Shown here: positions 1-8,902 of the stretch, one piece after another | Layout: each line of letters starts with the position of its first letter | How positions within the stretch are numbered: position 1 is the first letter of the stretch | Source: Citrus sinensis | Lineage: Eukaryota > Streptophyta > Magnoliopsida > Sapindales > Rutaceae | Direction: 5' to 3' | NCBI RefSeq assembly: GCF_022201045.2 | Contig: NC_068562.1 | Span: 10,212,001 to 10,276,000, forward strand | DNA length: 64,000 nucleotides | The notes under the pieces: model-generated | What the model was told of the DNA's origin: nothing | Seen by the model: only the letters and a program-made list of their open reading frames with translations | Databases searched by the model: none | Translations under genes and position numbers: made by a program

Positions 1-199
1 AAATCAAGATTTTTGAAAGCCGCTTTCACATTTTGGTTAGTTAAACAGGCAGAAACTAGTAATATGATTTAGATTGAATAAATTATTACTAAAAAACAGA
101 GAAAACAGAGCAACCTAAGGTGGGAGCGAAAAAGAAATGGCATCTATTGCTTGTTTACAGCAAATTGTTCGTCCTTTCTACTTAGTAGATTCGTATAAA

Positions 200-320
200 A
201 CAACTTCCATCATAAAAACAGGAAGCATATTATGCATTAACCCAAAACTTTATAATCATTTCTCCTTAAAAGTCTCATAAATGTTTAATCGCATTAGTGT
301 AGGACTTACAATCACTAATA
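200..320. repeat. Diverged direct repeat, copy 1 (copy 2 at about 1735-1850)
   Basis: Both copies share the order 'gcata-t-tatgcattaacccaaa', then 'atagtcatttt/ataatcatttc', then 'agt-tcataaat-ttt-atc-cattagt'. The same orientation and spacing point to an old duplication of about 110 bp. The nature of the unit is unknown. Confidence 0.5.
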
Positions 321-764
321 ATTTTATCATTATTAAAAAGACAAAAAACAATTGTGAACTTTTCATTTATTGAGGTTTATTAAAAACTCGTCTATTTTTA
401 CTTGATAGATGAGTTCTTATTTCATAATAGTTGTTACTTCGAAGCCATAATATCACAATATCAAACATTAATTAGTTGCCAATCATTTCCTGAAATCGAT
501 AGACTATGCATGAAATTAAAGAACCATTGTTTTTAAACATATGATTACCATGGTACTAAATCACTTGTTAGTTGAATGATTGTTTATTAAATATATACTT
601 CCAAAATGCATTATTGCTTTTCTTTTTATCTTTTTCCTCTTTTCCCTCTTTATATCATTTTTTTTTAACTTCAAAGTCCATGCAGTAGTTGTAAGCTATG
701 TTTCAATTAAAAGACCTTTTTTCAAATTGTAATGACGCTCCCTAACAGACGATTCAGCTAATTG

Positions 765-1185
765 GTTCTCATTTGTTAAAACGAAGTGATCATTTAAAAA
801 AAAAATTCAAATTTCACGAAGCCAGCAGTTAGTCTTCTCCAATTTACTTCGTTCTCATTGTGTAATTTATTATTTATGTTGTAATGAGGTCATAGGACCA
901 ATATAACACTTCATAATATTATAGTCATTTTTAGAAACTGCGTAAAGTCAATTACGCGTGCCACAAGCTGCTGTCATAGCCATTGCCTAACTTTGAAGGA
1001 AAATAAAATTTTTCAGTAACATCTGTGTAGGTTGGATCCTTTTAATTTTTCAGGTTTAGGGTCATGAAGGGATATAATTAAGAAAAATAAAGAAGGTGAA
1101 AGGTCAAAGATGAAAGACGCTGACAGGCGTTTGTAATCAGTGTTAGTTTGGAAATTTTAACAGGTGTATATAGTAAAAATGCAAT
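765..1185. repeat. R-cluster flanking repeat, copy A
   Basis: This aligns over about 400 bp with copies B (about 8290-8690) and C (about 12925-13385). Shared landmarks in order are a 'gaagtgatc' block, 'ccagc-gttagtc', 'gtgtaatttat', 'aaagtcaattgcg/acgcg', 'cagtaacatct', 'tttagggtcatgaa', 'aagaaaaat-aagaag-tgaaag' and 'gacaggtg'. Copy C lies just 5' of the LRR-RLK start. Copy A may therefore be the 5' flank of another minus-strand gene lying left of the window (inference). Confidence 0.6.
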
Positions 1186-2546
1186 TCTTATATAACTTTT
1201 AAACTTCTAAAAATCAAATCACATTACATCAAACCAATAACCCCAAAATTTAAACTTCCTAACACCTCCTTCAATTGGTCTCCATAGGAGTGCATCAAAT
1301 TTGCTCAAAATAAAAGCAGGCCGAAAACGTTACACCTTTATTTGATTGACAAACTTAAGTAGATTGAGCCTTTCTTACAAAAAAAATATATATATCATCC
1401 TATTTATCCCTACCTGTTAATGGGAAGGAAATTAAAGCATTGATTCACTTTATTAATTAGAGGGGAATTAATCTTAATTGTTTATTGGCAGTAGAATTCT
1501 AATTTATGTCCCTCAATTTTTACAGCACAAGTTCTTTCATTGGGCTACAAAATCTGCAGGTGATTTCGTTGAAGTTCATGAAGTTTAAATGTAAGTTATA
1601 TACTAAATGGTTATCTTCTTAGTAGTGCGTTTGTGATGCAGAGCAAATAGCTCTATATACGATTCTTCGTAAAAGCAGAGCGTATCAATTTTTCTTTTGT
1701 AACCTTTCAAGTAAATTTTAGATTTTTTGTTGTAGTTACGTACTGTTCAGGTAGCATATCATGCATTAACCCAAAGCTTCATAGTCATTTTTCTGCTAGA
1801 AGTTTCATAAATATTTTATCCCATTAAGTAGTGTAATTTCATATAATCATCAACCTTTCTTGATACATATAAAGTGACCTGATTAATGTGACCTGGTTTT
1901 GGGCTAATACCTGTTAATAAAATGACCTGATTAATGTGATTTTTTGGAGACTCATTTATCGTGAATTGGAAAAAATATTCATCAACTGATCATATATATT
2001 GGTGCATAATTTGGTCAAGCTCCCAATAAACTTCTTGACAACTGCACATACCAATTTACCAGGCCTCTAAATGATGATTTCGCATTCAAATATCGCTAAG
2101 TTTTGTTCACATTAGTTAGTGAAGGAAGTTAATTGGACTTATAAGTCAGACAAATTATTTTAGACTAATTTTTCGAGTTCAATACTTAGAAATCCTACTC
2201 CTAACCCATCTTATAGATTATCAATCTCAAATGTAGAGCACTATTAGAGCAGACTTGGTCCCTTAATAGCTGACAACTGAAGTCATCATTTGGAGGCCAA
2301 ATGCAAGTGGCGAGAAGCATCTGAGCGGTCAAGTGTTCTTGAAAGCATTTGAGAGAAATTTATTTCCTTCAAAGTATTTGAGAGAGACTGATTTATGAAA
2401 TCAAGGAAGTCTTTATGACTATATTCATTTGAGCAAATTTTGTGAACGAATTCTTCGATTTGGCAACTCCCGAAAGAAAACAATTCTTGGAATGGGAAAC
2501 AAACCATGATCAACACTTCTAGTTCATAGGATACAAAGTCCATGCC

Positions 2547-2804
2547 ATGTCAAAACCAGTGGACAAGAAGAAGCACAAACAGAGATTGGAGTGTCAGGTT
2601 TTGTACAATCCTGAAGAGTACAACATGAACACTTTTCATGCCCAACACCCTACGATTGTAAATACTAGAAACATTATGACACACGCTGTAAACACAATAC
2701 AACAAGCATTGCCAACTCTTGTTGATTCAGCCATCAAATTCAGCATCAAGTACTCGTATGATAACGCCATCCACTGTCTACAAAAGATTTTTTGGAACGA
2801 TTAA
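2547..2804 (+). other. Unassigned 85-codon open frame
   Basis: An open frame of 85 codons begins MSKPVDKKKHKQ. It has a basic N-terminus and no family I recognise. It lies 3' of the CNL gene on the opposite strand and next to an equally long minus-strand frame (2286-2543). It could be a transposon remnant or chance; there is no evidence that it is expressed. Confidence 0.15.
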
Positions 2805-2961
2805 TCAAAGAGAAAAGAAATATCTGTTCACAATATCATCAAAAGCGTAACCATATATTATAGGAATGAATTGAGCTATGAAGCTGGAAATCAGGCAGTT
2901 CAAGAAAACAAATGAGAATAGTAGATTAAGATAGTACTTTTAAACGTACCCTGTATTCAGA

Positions 2962-5619
2962 TTAACGCTTCACATTCATCTCTTGGAATTTCACAGTGAA
3001 GACATCCTTGGTGGCTTCATCCTCCCACTCCAACTGGTTCCACCACTCTGCACTTGCTCGTACCGAAATTAAACTTCTCCTTGCGCTCTCCGAGTTAAAT
3101 GGGAGTTTCTTCAAACTTGGGCAGCCAGTTATAGATAGAGTTTGGAGTGAAGGAAAGGCCATCGTTCCGCTACATATGCTCCTCAGGGTTGGTAGCCCAT
3201 CAAGATCAACCGCCATAAGATTTGAGAAATAGTTGCGACTTTCTGAAGAACCAGAAGCATAGGTACCTACTATTTCTTCCAAGGAGTGACAGTTACTCAA
3301 AGAAAGAAACTGAAGGCTTGGAACGTGTACGAGGCACGTCAAGTTTTGTATATCTGGACACAAAATGATAGATAGACGACGAAGAGCAGAAAATGAAGGA
3401 CGATTATTCAATCCCTGATCAATATTAAGCCTCTTCATAAAACCACACTTTATGCGAAGTATCTCAAGGTGCGACAGCATTAGTCCTAACTCGAGTGACA
3501 GGAGCTCCGAAGACTCTATTGTTAGTCTTCTGATGCATCTTTGTAGCTTGGGGGAGTTCAGAAGTTTATCGACAGCTTCGGTAGAAAATAAGGTGAGACT
3601 CAAGTCATTCAAGTGTTCCAAGCAATTCAACTCATCTAAGATGGCTGTTTCATTAAAAAGTGGATCTATCAACTCAACAAGTTCGGTCGAGAAACAGCTG
3701 AACACTTGTAACGATGAAAGACTTGAAATCACTCCTTCTGGAATAGATAGATGACATTGTATACCGTCTAAAAGTAGAACCTTCAGTTTTATCAAACGCT
3801 TGATCGCAGTCGGCAAACATCCTATACTTGTGTTTGAAAGATTAAGATGGTGCAAGTTTTTCAATCGTCCAATCTCCTCGGGCAACTGATTTAAGTCAAG
3901 ATTATATGACAAGTCCAAAACTTCCAACGCATCCATAGAATCAAAGAATCTACTTGGAATTGGAAGTGTATGCAGCATAGTAAGCCTAGCAAGCAAAGTT
4001 CGCACCTGAGGACATGAAGGTGCTTCAACGAGAGCCAAAAAGTCGATGCTAGAACCCCACAGCGACAATCTTACAGCCTCATGCCATCCGTCAAAGCTGT
4101 TAATTGATTCAATATTTGATCCAGTATTATTTTGCAGTACTAGAGTCTTGTTATCGTTTTCAGAAGCCAACTCCAAGGCCATATCGCGTATCAAGTTGTG
4201 CATCTTGACAGAATCCTCAGAATTCTCGCCCCTCTCTAGTAGACATGCAAGTTTCAAACTTTCAATAATATATTCTCCTTGATCTCGAGGAGAAATTCCA
4301 TTCAAGAATCCCTCCCCAGTCCAAAGTTGAATAAGTTCATCTTTTGTAATATTATGTTCCTCTGGAAATAAGGCACAGTATAGGAAACAAGTTTTGAATA
4401 TGTCCTCCCTCAAGCTGTCATAGCTAAACCTCAAAATAGGAAAGACAGAATTTCCCATACCTGCAAATTTGAATGGATATCTTTGTAATTCACCGACTGC
4501 ATACCGCCATTGAGTAGGGCCCATTCTACTAGCCATGGCATGGCCAATGGTAACCAGAGCAAGCGGCAAACCTCTGCATTCTTCCACCACAGTTTGTGCA
4601 AGGTTTGAAATCTCAAAATGGGAACTGTAAACATCTTCCCCCACTTTGTACCGGAACAAATCTAGGGCCGCCTCCGGGGACAAACATTCCACTCTAAATC
4701 TTCTACGAGCTCCCATCTCACCGCATACTTCTTCCGACCGGGTTGTAAATACTATTTTGGACCCTGTTTGGCTGCTGTCATCAAGAAGATCAGAAACTCC
4801 AACTTTTGAGAGATCTAATCGTTCCCATACGTCGTCTAATAGCAACACAAACTTCTTCCCTCTTAAGTTGCTCAAGATTTCATTTGCTCTTCCATCCTCA
4901 TCTTTGCCTATCCACATTTGATCCGGGATCTCGAATCTTCTGAGTATACTTTCTTGGATTTTCTCCAAGTTGGCATCTCTGGACACCTTAACCCAAATCA
5001 CCAAATCAAAATCGTGCCCTGTATCTCGAAACTTATTGTTAAGCTTCTTTAGAAGGGTGGTCTTCCCGACACCACCCATTCCGTACAACCCGATCACCTT
5101 CTCATTATGATCTTCAATGCATCTCCAAACTTCACTGATAATGGAGTCCAAGCCAACAGTCTTCCCTATTGGCCTCTCCTCCACGGGAGCTCGTGGTGGC
5201 CTTTCAGCAATAACAGCAAAATGCCCTCGACCTATTAACTCTTCCACAGCAACAATCTTCTCACTGGCTTCTTTTCCCAACTTGTCTCTGGAGCACCAGG
5301 TTCCAGGAAAACATGTTTTCCTCAAACAAGTTTTCTGGATCTCTTCATCACCTCTCTGTAAAATGCCATCCACTTCTCGGAGCATGAATTGCGCGCTTTC
5401 CAGCCAGCCATTCACTTCGTGTCTAGGCCTGGAACGCTGCTCCACCGCTAGATCAACCCTTGCTTCCACATCTCTGGTGATGTTTTCAAGATCACGCCTT
5501 GCTTCTCTCAAAGAATTGAGACTGTCCGTAAGACCACAGACGTAACCACAATGTTTGCTGATCACACCACACAATGGACATACAAGATAGTCCATGATTG
5601 GATTGATCAAAATCTCCAT
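2962..5619 (-). CDS. CC-NBS-LRR disease-resistance protein (RPS5/RPS2-like CNL)
   Basis: This is an intracellular immune receptor that senses pathogen effectors and triggers defence. It is a single exon of 885 codons when started at the ATG at 5619 (MEILINPIMD). The frame is open 29 codons further upstream, but those residues do not look like a CNL N-terminus. Domains, in residues: coiled coil about 25-135 with the NGWL motif typical of the RPS5/RPS2 branch; P-loop GMGGVGKTT about 180-188; RNBS-A near 205-225; kinase-2 FVLLLDDVW about 257-265; RNBS-B GSKIVFTTR about 286-294; GLPLAL 350-355; RNBS-D CFLYCALFPE about 411-420. The MHD position reads MHN (473-475). LRRs follow to the end. After the stop, 'CAG/GTACG' may be a 3'-UTR donor. 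A decayed paralogue lies at 7.4-8.0 kb. All nucleotide-binding motifs are intact, so it is probably functional. Confidence 0.93.
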   Translation of the reverse strand: MEILINPIMDYLVCPLCGVISKHCGYVCGLTDSLNSLREARRDLENITRDVEARVDLAVEQRSRPRHEVNGWLESAQFMLREVDGILQRGDEEIQKTCLRKTCFPGTWCSRDKLGKEASEKIVAVEELIGRGHFAVIAERPPRAPVEERPIGKTVGLDSIISEVWRCIEDHNEKVIGLYGMGGVGKTTLLKKLNNKFRDTGHDFDLVIWVKVSRDANLEKIQESILRRFEIPDQMWIGKDEDGRANEILSNLRGKKFVLLLDDVWERLDLSKVGVSDLLDDSSQTGSKIVFTTRSEEVCGEMGARRRFRVECLSPEAALDLFRYKVGEDVYSSHFEISNLAQTVVEECRGLPLALVTIGHAMASRMGPTQWRYAVGELQRYPFKFAGMGNSVFPILRFSYDSLREDIFKTCFLYCALFPEEHNITKDELIQLWTGEGFLNGISPRDQGEYIIESLKLACLLERGENSEDSVKMHNLIRDMALELASENDNKTLVLQNNTGSNIESINSFDGWHEAVRLSLWGSSIDFLALVEAPSCPQVRTLLARLTMLHTLPIPSRFFDSMDALEVLDLSYNLDLNQLPEEIGRLKNLHHLNLSNTSIGCLPTAIKRLIKLKVLLLDGIQCHLSIPEGVISSLSSLQVFSCFSTELVELIDPLFNETAILDELNCLEHLNDLSLTLFSTEAVDKLLNSPKLQRCIRRLTIESSELLSLELGLMLSHLEILRIKCGFMKRLNIDQGLNNRPSFSALRRLSIILCPDIQNLTCLVHVPSLQFLSLSNCHSLEEIVGTYASGSSESRNYFSNLMAVDLDGLPTLRSICSGTMAFPSLQTLSITGCPSLKKLPFNSESARRSLISVRASAEWWNQLEWEDEATKDVFTVKFQEMNVKR

Positions 5620-6259
5620 AATAGTCTCGTAGGACGAGAAATTCAGAATACAGAGGGGATGAGCTGCATATGGGAGATGCTTATTTCTAATCAGTAAAGT
5701 CAGCAAGAGCTGTTTTAAAGAAACGACAGAATTTTTATTTCATTAATCTTCTCTGAAAGGTGCTCGTCCAAGTGTGTCGCGGCATAACTGGATGATTTAT
5801 GTTTGTCGAGTTGTATAATGACGACATTTGTTCAATCATTAGTATTCAACTCATCCTCTAAGAAAAAAAACTAGACCTGTGACCTGATGAAATATTTATT
5901 CATTTCACTAATCCTTTTTTTTTTGGGTGCACTTCACCAGTAGGAGCCATGAGGGAAGGTTCATTAATATAAATGAAAATTTGATTACTCGAAATAATAA
6001 TTTGAAGGTACATTCCATGATTAATTTGTACAAGACAAGGCAAGATTTTAAAAGGATGTCAAGATTTTTTTTTTTTAAAAAAAGAAAGTAGGCTTTTCAT
6101 TAAATCAACCTAAATAACAAATTCTTCACATTGAAGATTGAATAAGCTCATTACATTGCCACAAACTGCGAGGATTTGATATGTGAATTGATTGTAAGAC
6201 ATGGGCAATCCCGTGAAAAGGCGAAGACTTGTCCACACACCCTACATGCCTCACGTAAA

Positions 6260-6517
6260 ACTATCATTTTAAAAATAACACTTTAAAAAAAATTAATGTA
6301 TTGCTTATTTACTTTGATACTTAATTGGGATATTCATTGATGGGATATCTTATATTTTATTTATTAAGTAGATTATAAAAATAATAGTTAATAATTAATA
6401 ATAAAATTAATTAACAGTATATACATAATACTAAATAATTGATGACACATCAATAAATATTCTAATTAAATATTCAAACTTAATAAACATAGTATTATTC
6501 TTTAAAATACCATCTCA
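6260..6517. mobile_element. MITE-like element with long imperfect terminal inverted repeats
   Basis: The left arm, ending 'gggatattcattgatg' at about 6345, is the reverse complement of the right arm starting 'catcaataaatattctaatt' at about 6449. Pairing can be followed imperfectly outward for about 60-70 bp on each side. There is no coding capacity. I could not define a clean target-site duplication, so the borders are approximate and the superfamily is not assigned. Confidence 0.45.
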
Positions 6518-6564
6518 ACAAGTAAAGAAAAAAATTGATGATGATGAAAGCATGGCTGTTTTCA

Positions 6565-6705
6565 AGAAATTAATTGCTTGAAATACGGTCCAATCCTGGG
6601 CTGCTAGACCGCCTAACTCCAGTCGAAATTCTCCTGTGTATTAAGTAATTAATGTGTGGTGATTTACTATTCAGTTGAAGGATATATAATAATTTCTACC
6701 CACTT
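6565..6705 (-). pseudogene. Relic of an LRR-RLK LRR exon and its small intron
   Basis: On the minus strand this resembles intron 1 of the LRR-RLK at 8903-12627 and the start of its second exon. Shared blocks on the plus strand are 'aatt-tctcctg-gtattaa', 'atgtgt--gtgattt' and 'actattcag'. The exon side retains the pattern of an LRR ('gagttaggcggtctagcag' on the minus strand). It is too short and broken to code. It indicates that a further LRR-RLK copy once stood between the two CNL loci. Confidence 0.5.
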
Positions 6706-7407
6706 TTTTATATATGGTTTGTTTAGCATTGAGATGTTGGAGTTTGAAAACATGCTGTAATAGTAAAATAAAAGTCTACTCTATACCATAAATGTGAATT
6801 TTAAATAATTCTTTTACAAGACTAGTAAAGGTAATATAAGGTTTTTATAAAACACAACCTTCTGATAAAATCTCCTTAGTTTAAAAGCCATAACAACAAA
6901 TGTTTAACAAACACCTTTCTATTATTATAATTTTTAAGTTATAGCTCCCCAACAATAACACTAAATAGACTCTCTCTCTTTTTTTGGTAGTTATCTTATT
7001 AGTACCAAATAAAGATTTTGCTCATTAGCGCATTTATTAGTGATTATCTAGAAAGTGGTTCCAGAAAAAAAAAATCAACATTAAGATTACAAATACCTCT
7101 TGCGACTAAGAACCTTAATTTTCTAAATACGCATGGAATTGAGTAGAGAATCAAATATGAATTTATTTAGCAACTTCTGTAATTGAAAACAAAGATAGAT
7201 GTTGAAGATATATGCAAAGCACCATAGAGATTCAAGTTTACTGAATATAAAACAAAATACATGTCAATGTACAAAGGAACAATCCAATCACAAGACAGAA
7301 CACCAACTGAGCTTTATCAAGGTTTTACATATTCTCTTTATCGTGGTACAGTGCATGAACATTTTTTACACCCAGTGCACTAGGAAAATTTATGACCCAA
7401 CGTGATT

Positions 7408-8035
7408 TTGCACAAGTCTTGTTACTGTTTTCAGAGGCTAACTCCAGAGCCACATCATGAATCAAGAAGCTATGTATCTTAACAAAATCTTCAGAATATT
7501 CAACCCTTTCTAGTAGACATGCAAGTATCAAACTTTCAATAATGTATTCTCCTTCAGCTAGAAAACAGTTTCAAACTTTCAAGATTCCATGTGCTCTTTC
7601 AAACTTTCAATACCTAGGATTTTTAAGTATCCAACCCAAAAGACTAATCTATTGGATGGAATGACCTATCTCCAAGTATCTTCCATTTATTAGCCAATGT
7701 GAAATACAACTCAACAATCCTTGTCTTTTTCTTTCCAAATTCTAATTTTTTAAGTCATTTATTTGCACACTTCGTATGTAGGCCCTCACTTGCACGTCTG
7801 TTCTGATGTTTTCAAGTTCATGCTCTGCGTCCTTAAAATCCTGAGATTATCTATAATATTAAAGGGTGTAAACCCAATGTTTTGCGATCAAACTACACAT
7901 TGAAGTTGCAGTATTGTCCACGATTGGCCCATTACACTGTTCATTGTAAATTTCGGGAAATCACAGGAAGAAAAATTCAGAATGCAAAGCTATGCCTTTG
8001 GAGATGTCATTTCTCTAGTTAAATTCAGTAAGATC
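7408..8035 (-). pseudogene. Decayed CC-NBS-LRR paralogue with internal deletion
   Basis: Two separated blocks match the intact CNL gene. Block 7408-7562 corresponds to its MHD region (about 4141-4281; LACLLERVEYSEDFVKIH against LACLLERGENSEDSVKMH). Block about 7750-8035 corresponds to its coiled-coil N-terminus and start region (about 5450-5705). In the intact gene these lie about 1.2 kb apart, here about 200-350 bp, so most of the NB-ARC domain is deleted and no LRR part follows. Reading frames are broken. The similarity continues into the 5' flank, so this was a tandem duplication of the whole locus and not a retrocopy. Confidence 0.85.
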
Positions 8036-8060
8036 GGCTTTAAAATTAATTTTGACTTTT

Positions 8061-8242
8061 GAGAATGGCATAATTTTGATTTTTGTACTCTTTTTGAAAG
8101 GATGCTCGTCCCAATGGTTGATTGCCGGCTCAATAGAATTATAAACTCTACGAGAATGGCATAATTTTGATTTTTGTACTCTTTTTGAAAGGATGCTCAT
8201 CCCAATGGTTGATTGCCGGCTCAATAGAATTATAAACTCTAC
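8061..8242. repeat. Two-copy 91-bp tandem duplication
   Basis: Units 8061-8151 and 8152-8242 are identical except for one base (cgtc against catc), so the duplication is recent. It lies in the former 5' flank of the CNL pseudogene; part of the unit ('gaaaggatgctcgtccc') also matches the 5' flank of the intact CNL near 5755-5770. Confidence 0.95.
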
Positions 8243-8289
8243 AACTTGTTCTTATTTTAATGTCGTGGTCCGAATCTCGTTTAGAGGCT

Positions 8290-8690
8290 TAAACCAAATT
8301 TGTAGAATTTGTAATTTATGCCACTATTAATTAAATCTAAGAATACATATTTATGCAACTACTAATATTGTAATTTCATAAAAGTTTCATAAAAGGACCC
8401 CAATTACGAATGCTACAAGCTTCTGACATAATCGTTTGCGTCATCTTTTGAAGGAAAAAAAAAATGTTTTTGTCGTAACATCTTGGTAACACTCATTAGT
8501 ACTGTAGTTTGATCTTCTTAATTTTGGGTTTAGAGTCATGAAATTGAAAGTATATAATTATAAATAAGAAAAATGAAGAAGATGCATGAAAAGGTAAAAG
8601 TCGTTGACAGGTGAGGGTGATCAGGGTCAGTTTTTGAATTTAACTTATAGTGCGTTGAAGTAAAAACTTCAACCCTAACCCTAACTTATA
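8290..8690. repeat. R-cluster flanking repeat, copy B
   Basis: This is the middle copy of the three-copy segment (see 765-1185). It retains 'gtaacatcttggtaac', 'tttagagtcatgaaatt', 'aagaaaaatgaagaagatg' and 'gttgacaggtg'. It lies between the 3' end of the LRR-RLK and the 5' side of the CNL pseudogene. It may be the orphan 5' flank of the RLK copy whose relic is seen at 6.6 kb (inference). Confidence 0.6.
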
Positions 8691-8902
8691 TCTCTCACAA
8701 GGTAAAAAAGGGGAAAAAAACACTCATATAACAAGCTAATTAACTAAACAAAAATGATACAGGTTTGATTATAATAAAATAAGTGAGGTATTGAAATAAG
8801 TCTATTTACCATAAGCAGAGAAGAAACTACATCTCAAATGAAAGGAGTTTTCATTACATAAGGATTAAAATAAGTAAAATTACAACTGATGTACACAGAG
8901 AC

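Larger units (their letters stand above)
1..2285. other. AT-rich spacer at left edge of the resistance cluster
   Basis: I see no gene here. The stretch holds one copy of a flanking segment (about 765-1185) that recurs near 8.3-8.7 kb and 12.9-13.4 kb. It also holds an internal duplication in which about 200-320 resembles about 1735-1850. No open frame of convincing length was found. Confidence 0.6.
5707..7400. other. Spacer upstream of the CNL gene
   Basis: AT-rich, with no intact gene. It contains the 5' flank of the CNL gene (its 5740-5780 part matches the flank of the pseudogene near 8090-8120), a MITE-like inverted repeat (about 6260-6517) and a relic of an LRR-RLK exon-intron junction (about 6565-6705). 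Confidence 0.6.

Noticed and set aside
2996-5545. Plus-strand open frames of 78-142 codons across the CNL gene
   Set aside because: They lie wholly inside the intact minus-strand CNL coding sequence and have no recognisable domains; antisense shadows.
7199-7405. 68-codon plus-strand frame beside the CNL pseudogene
   Set aside because: Low-complexity, partly antisense to pseudogene sequence, no motif.
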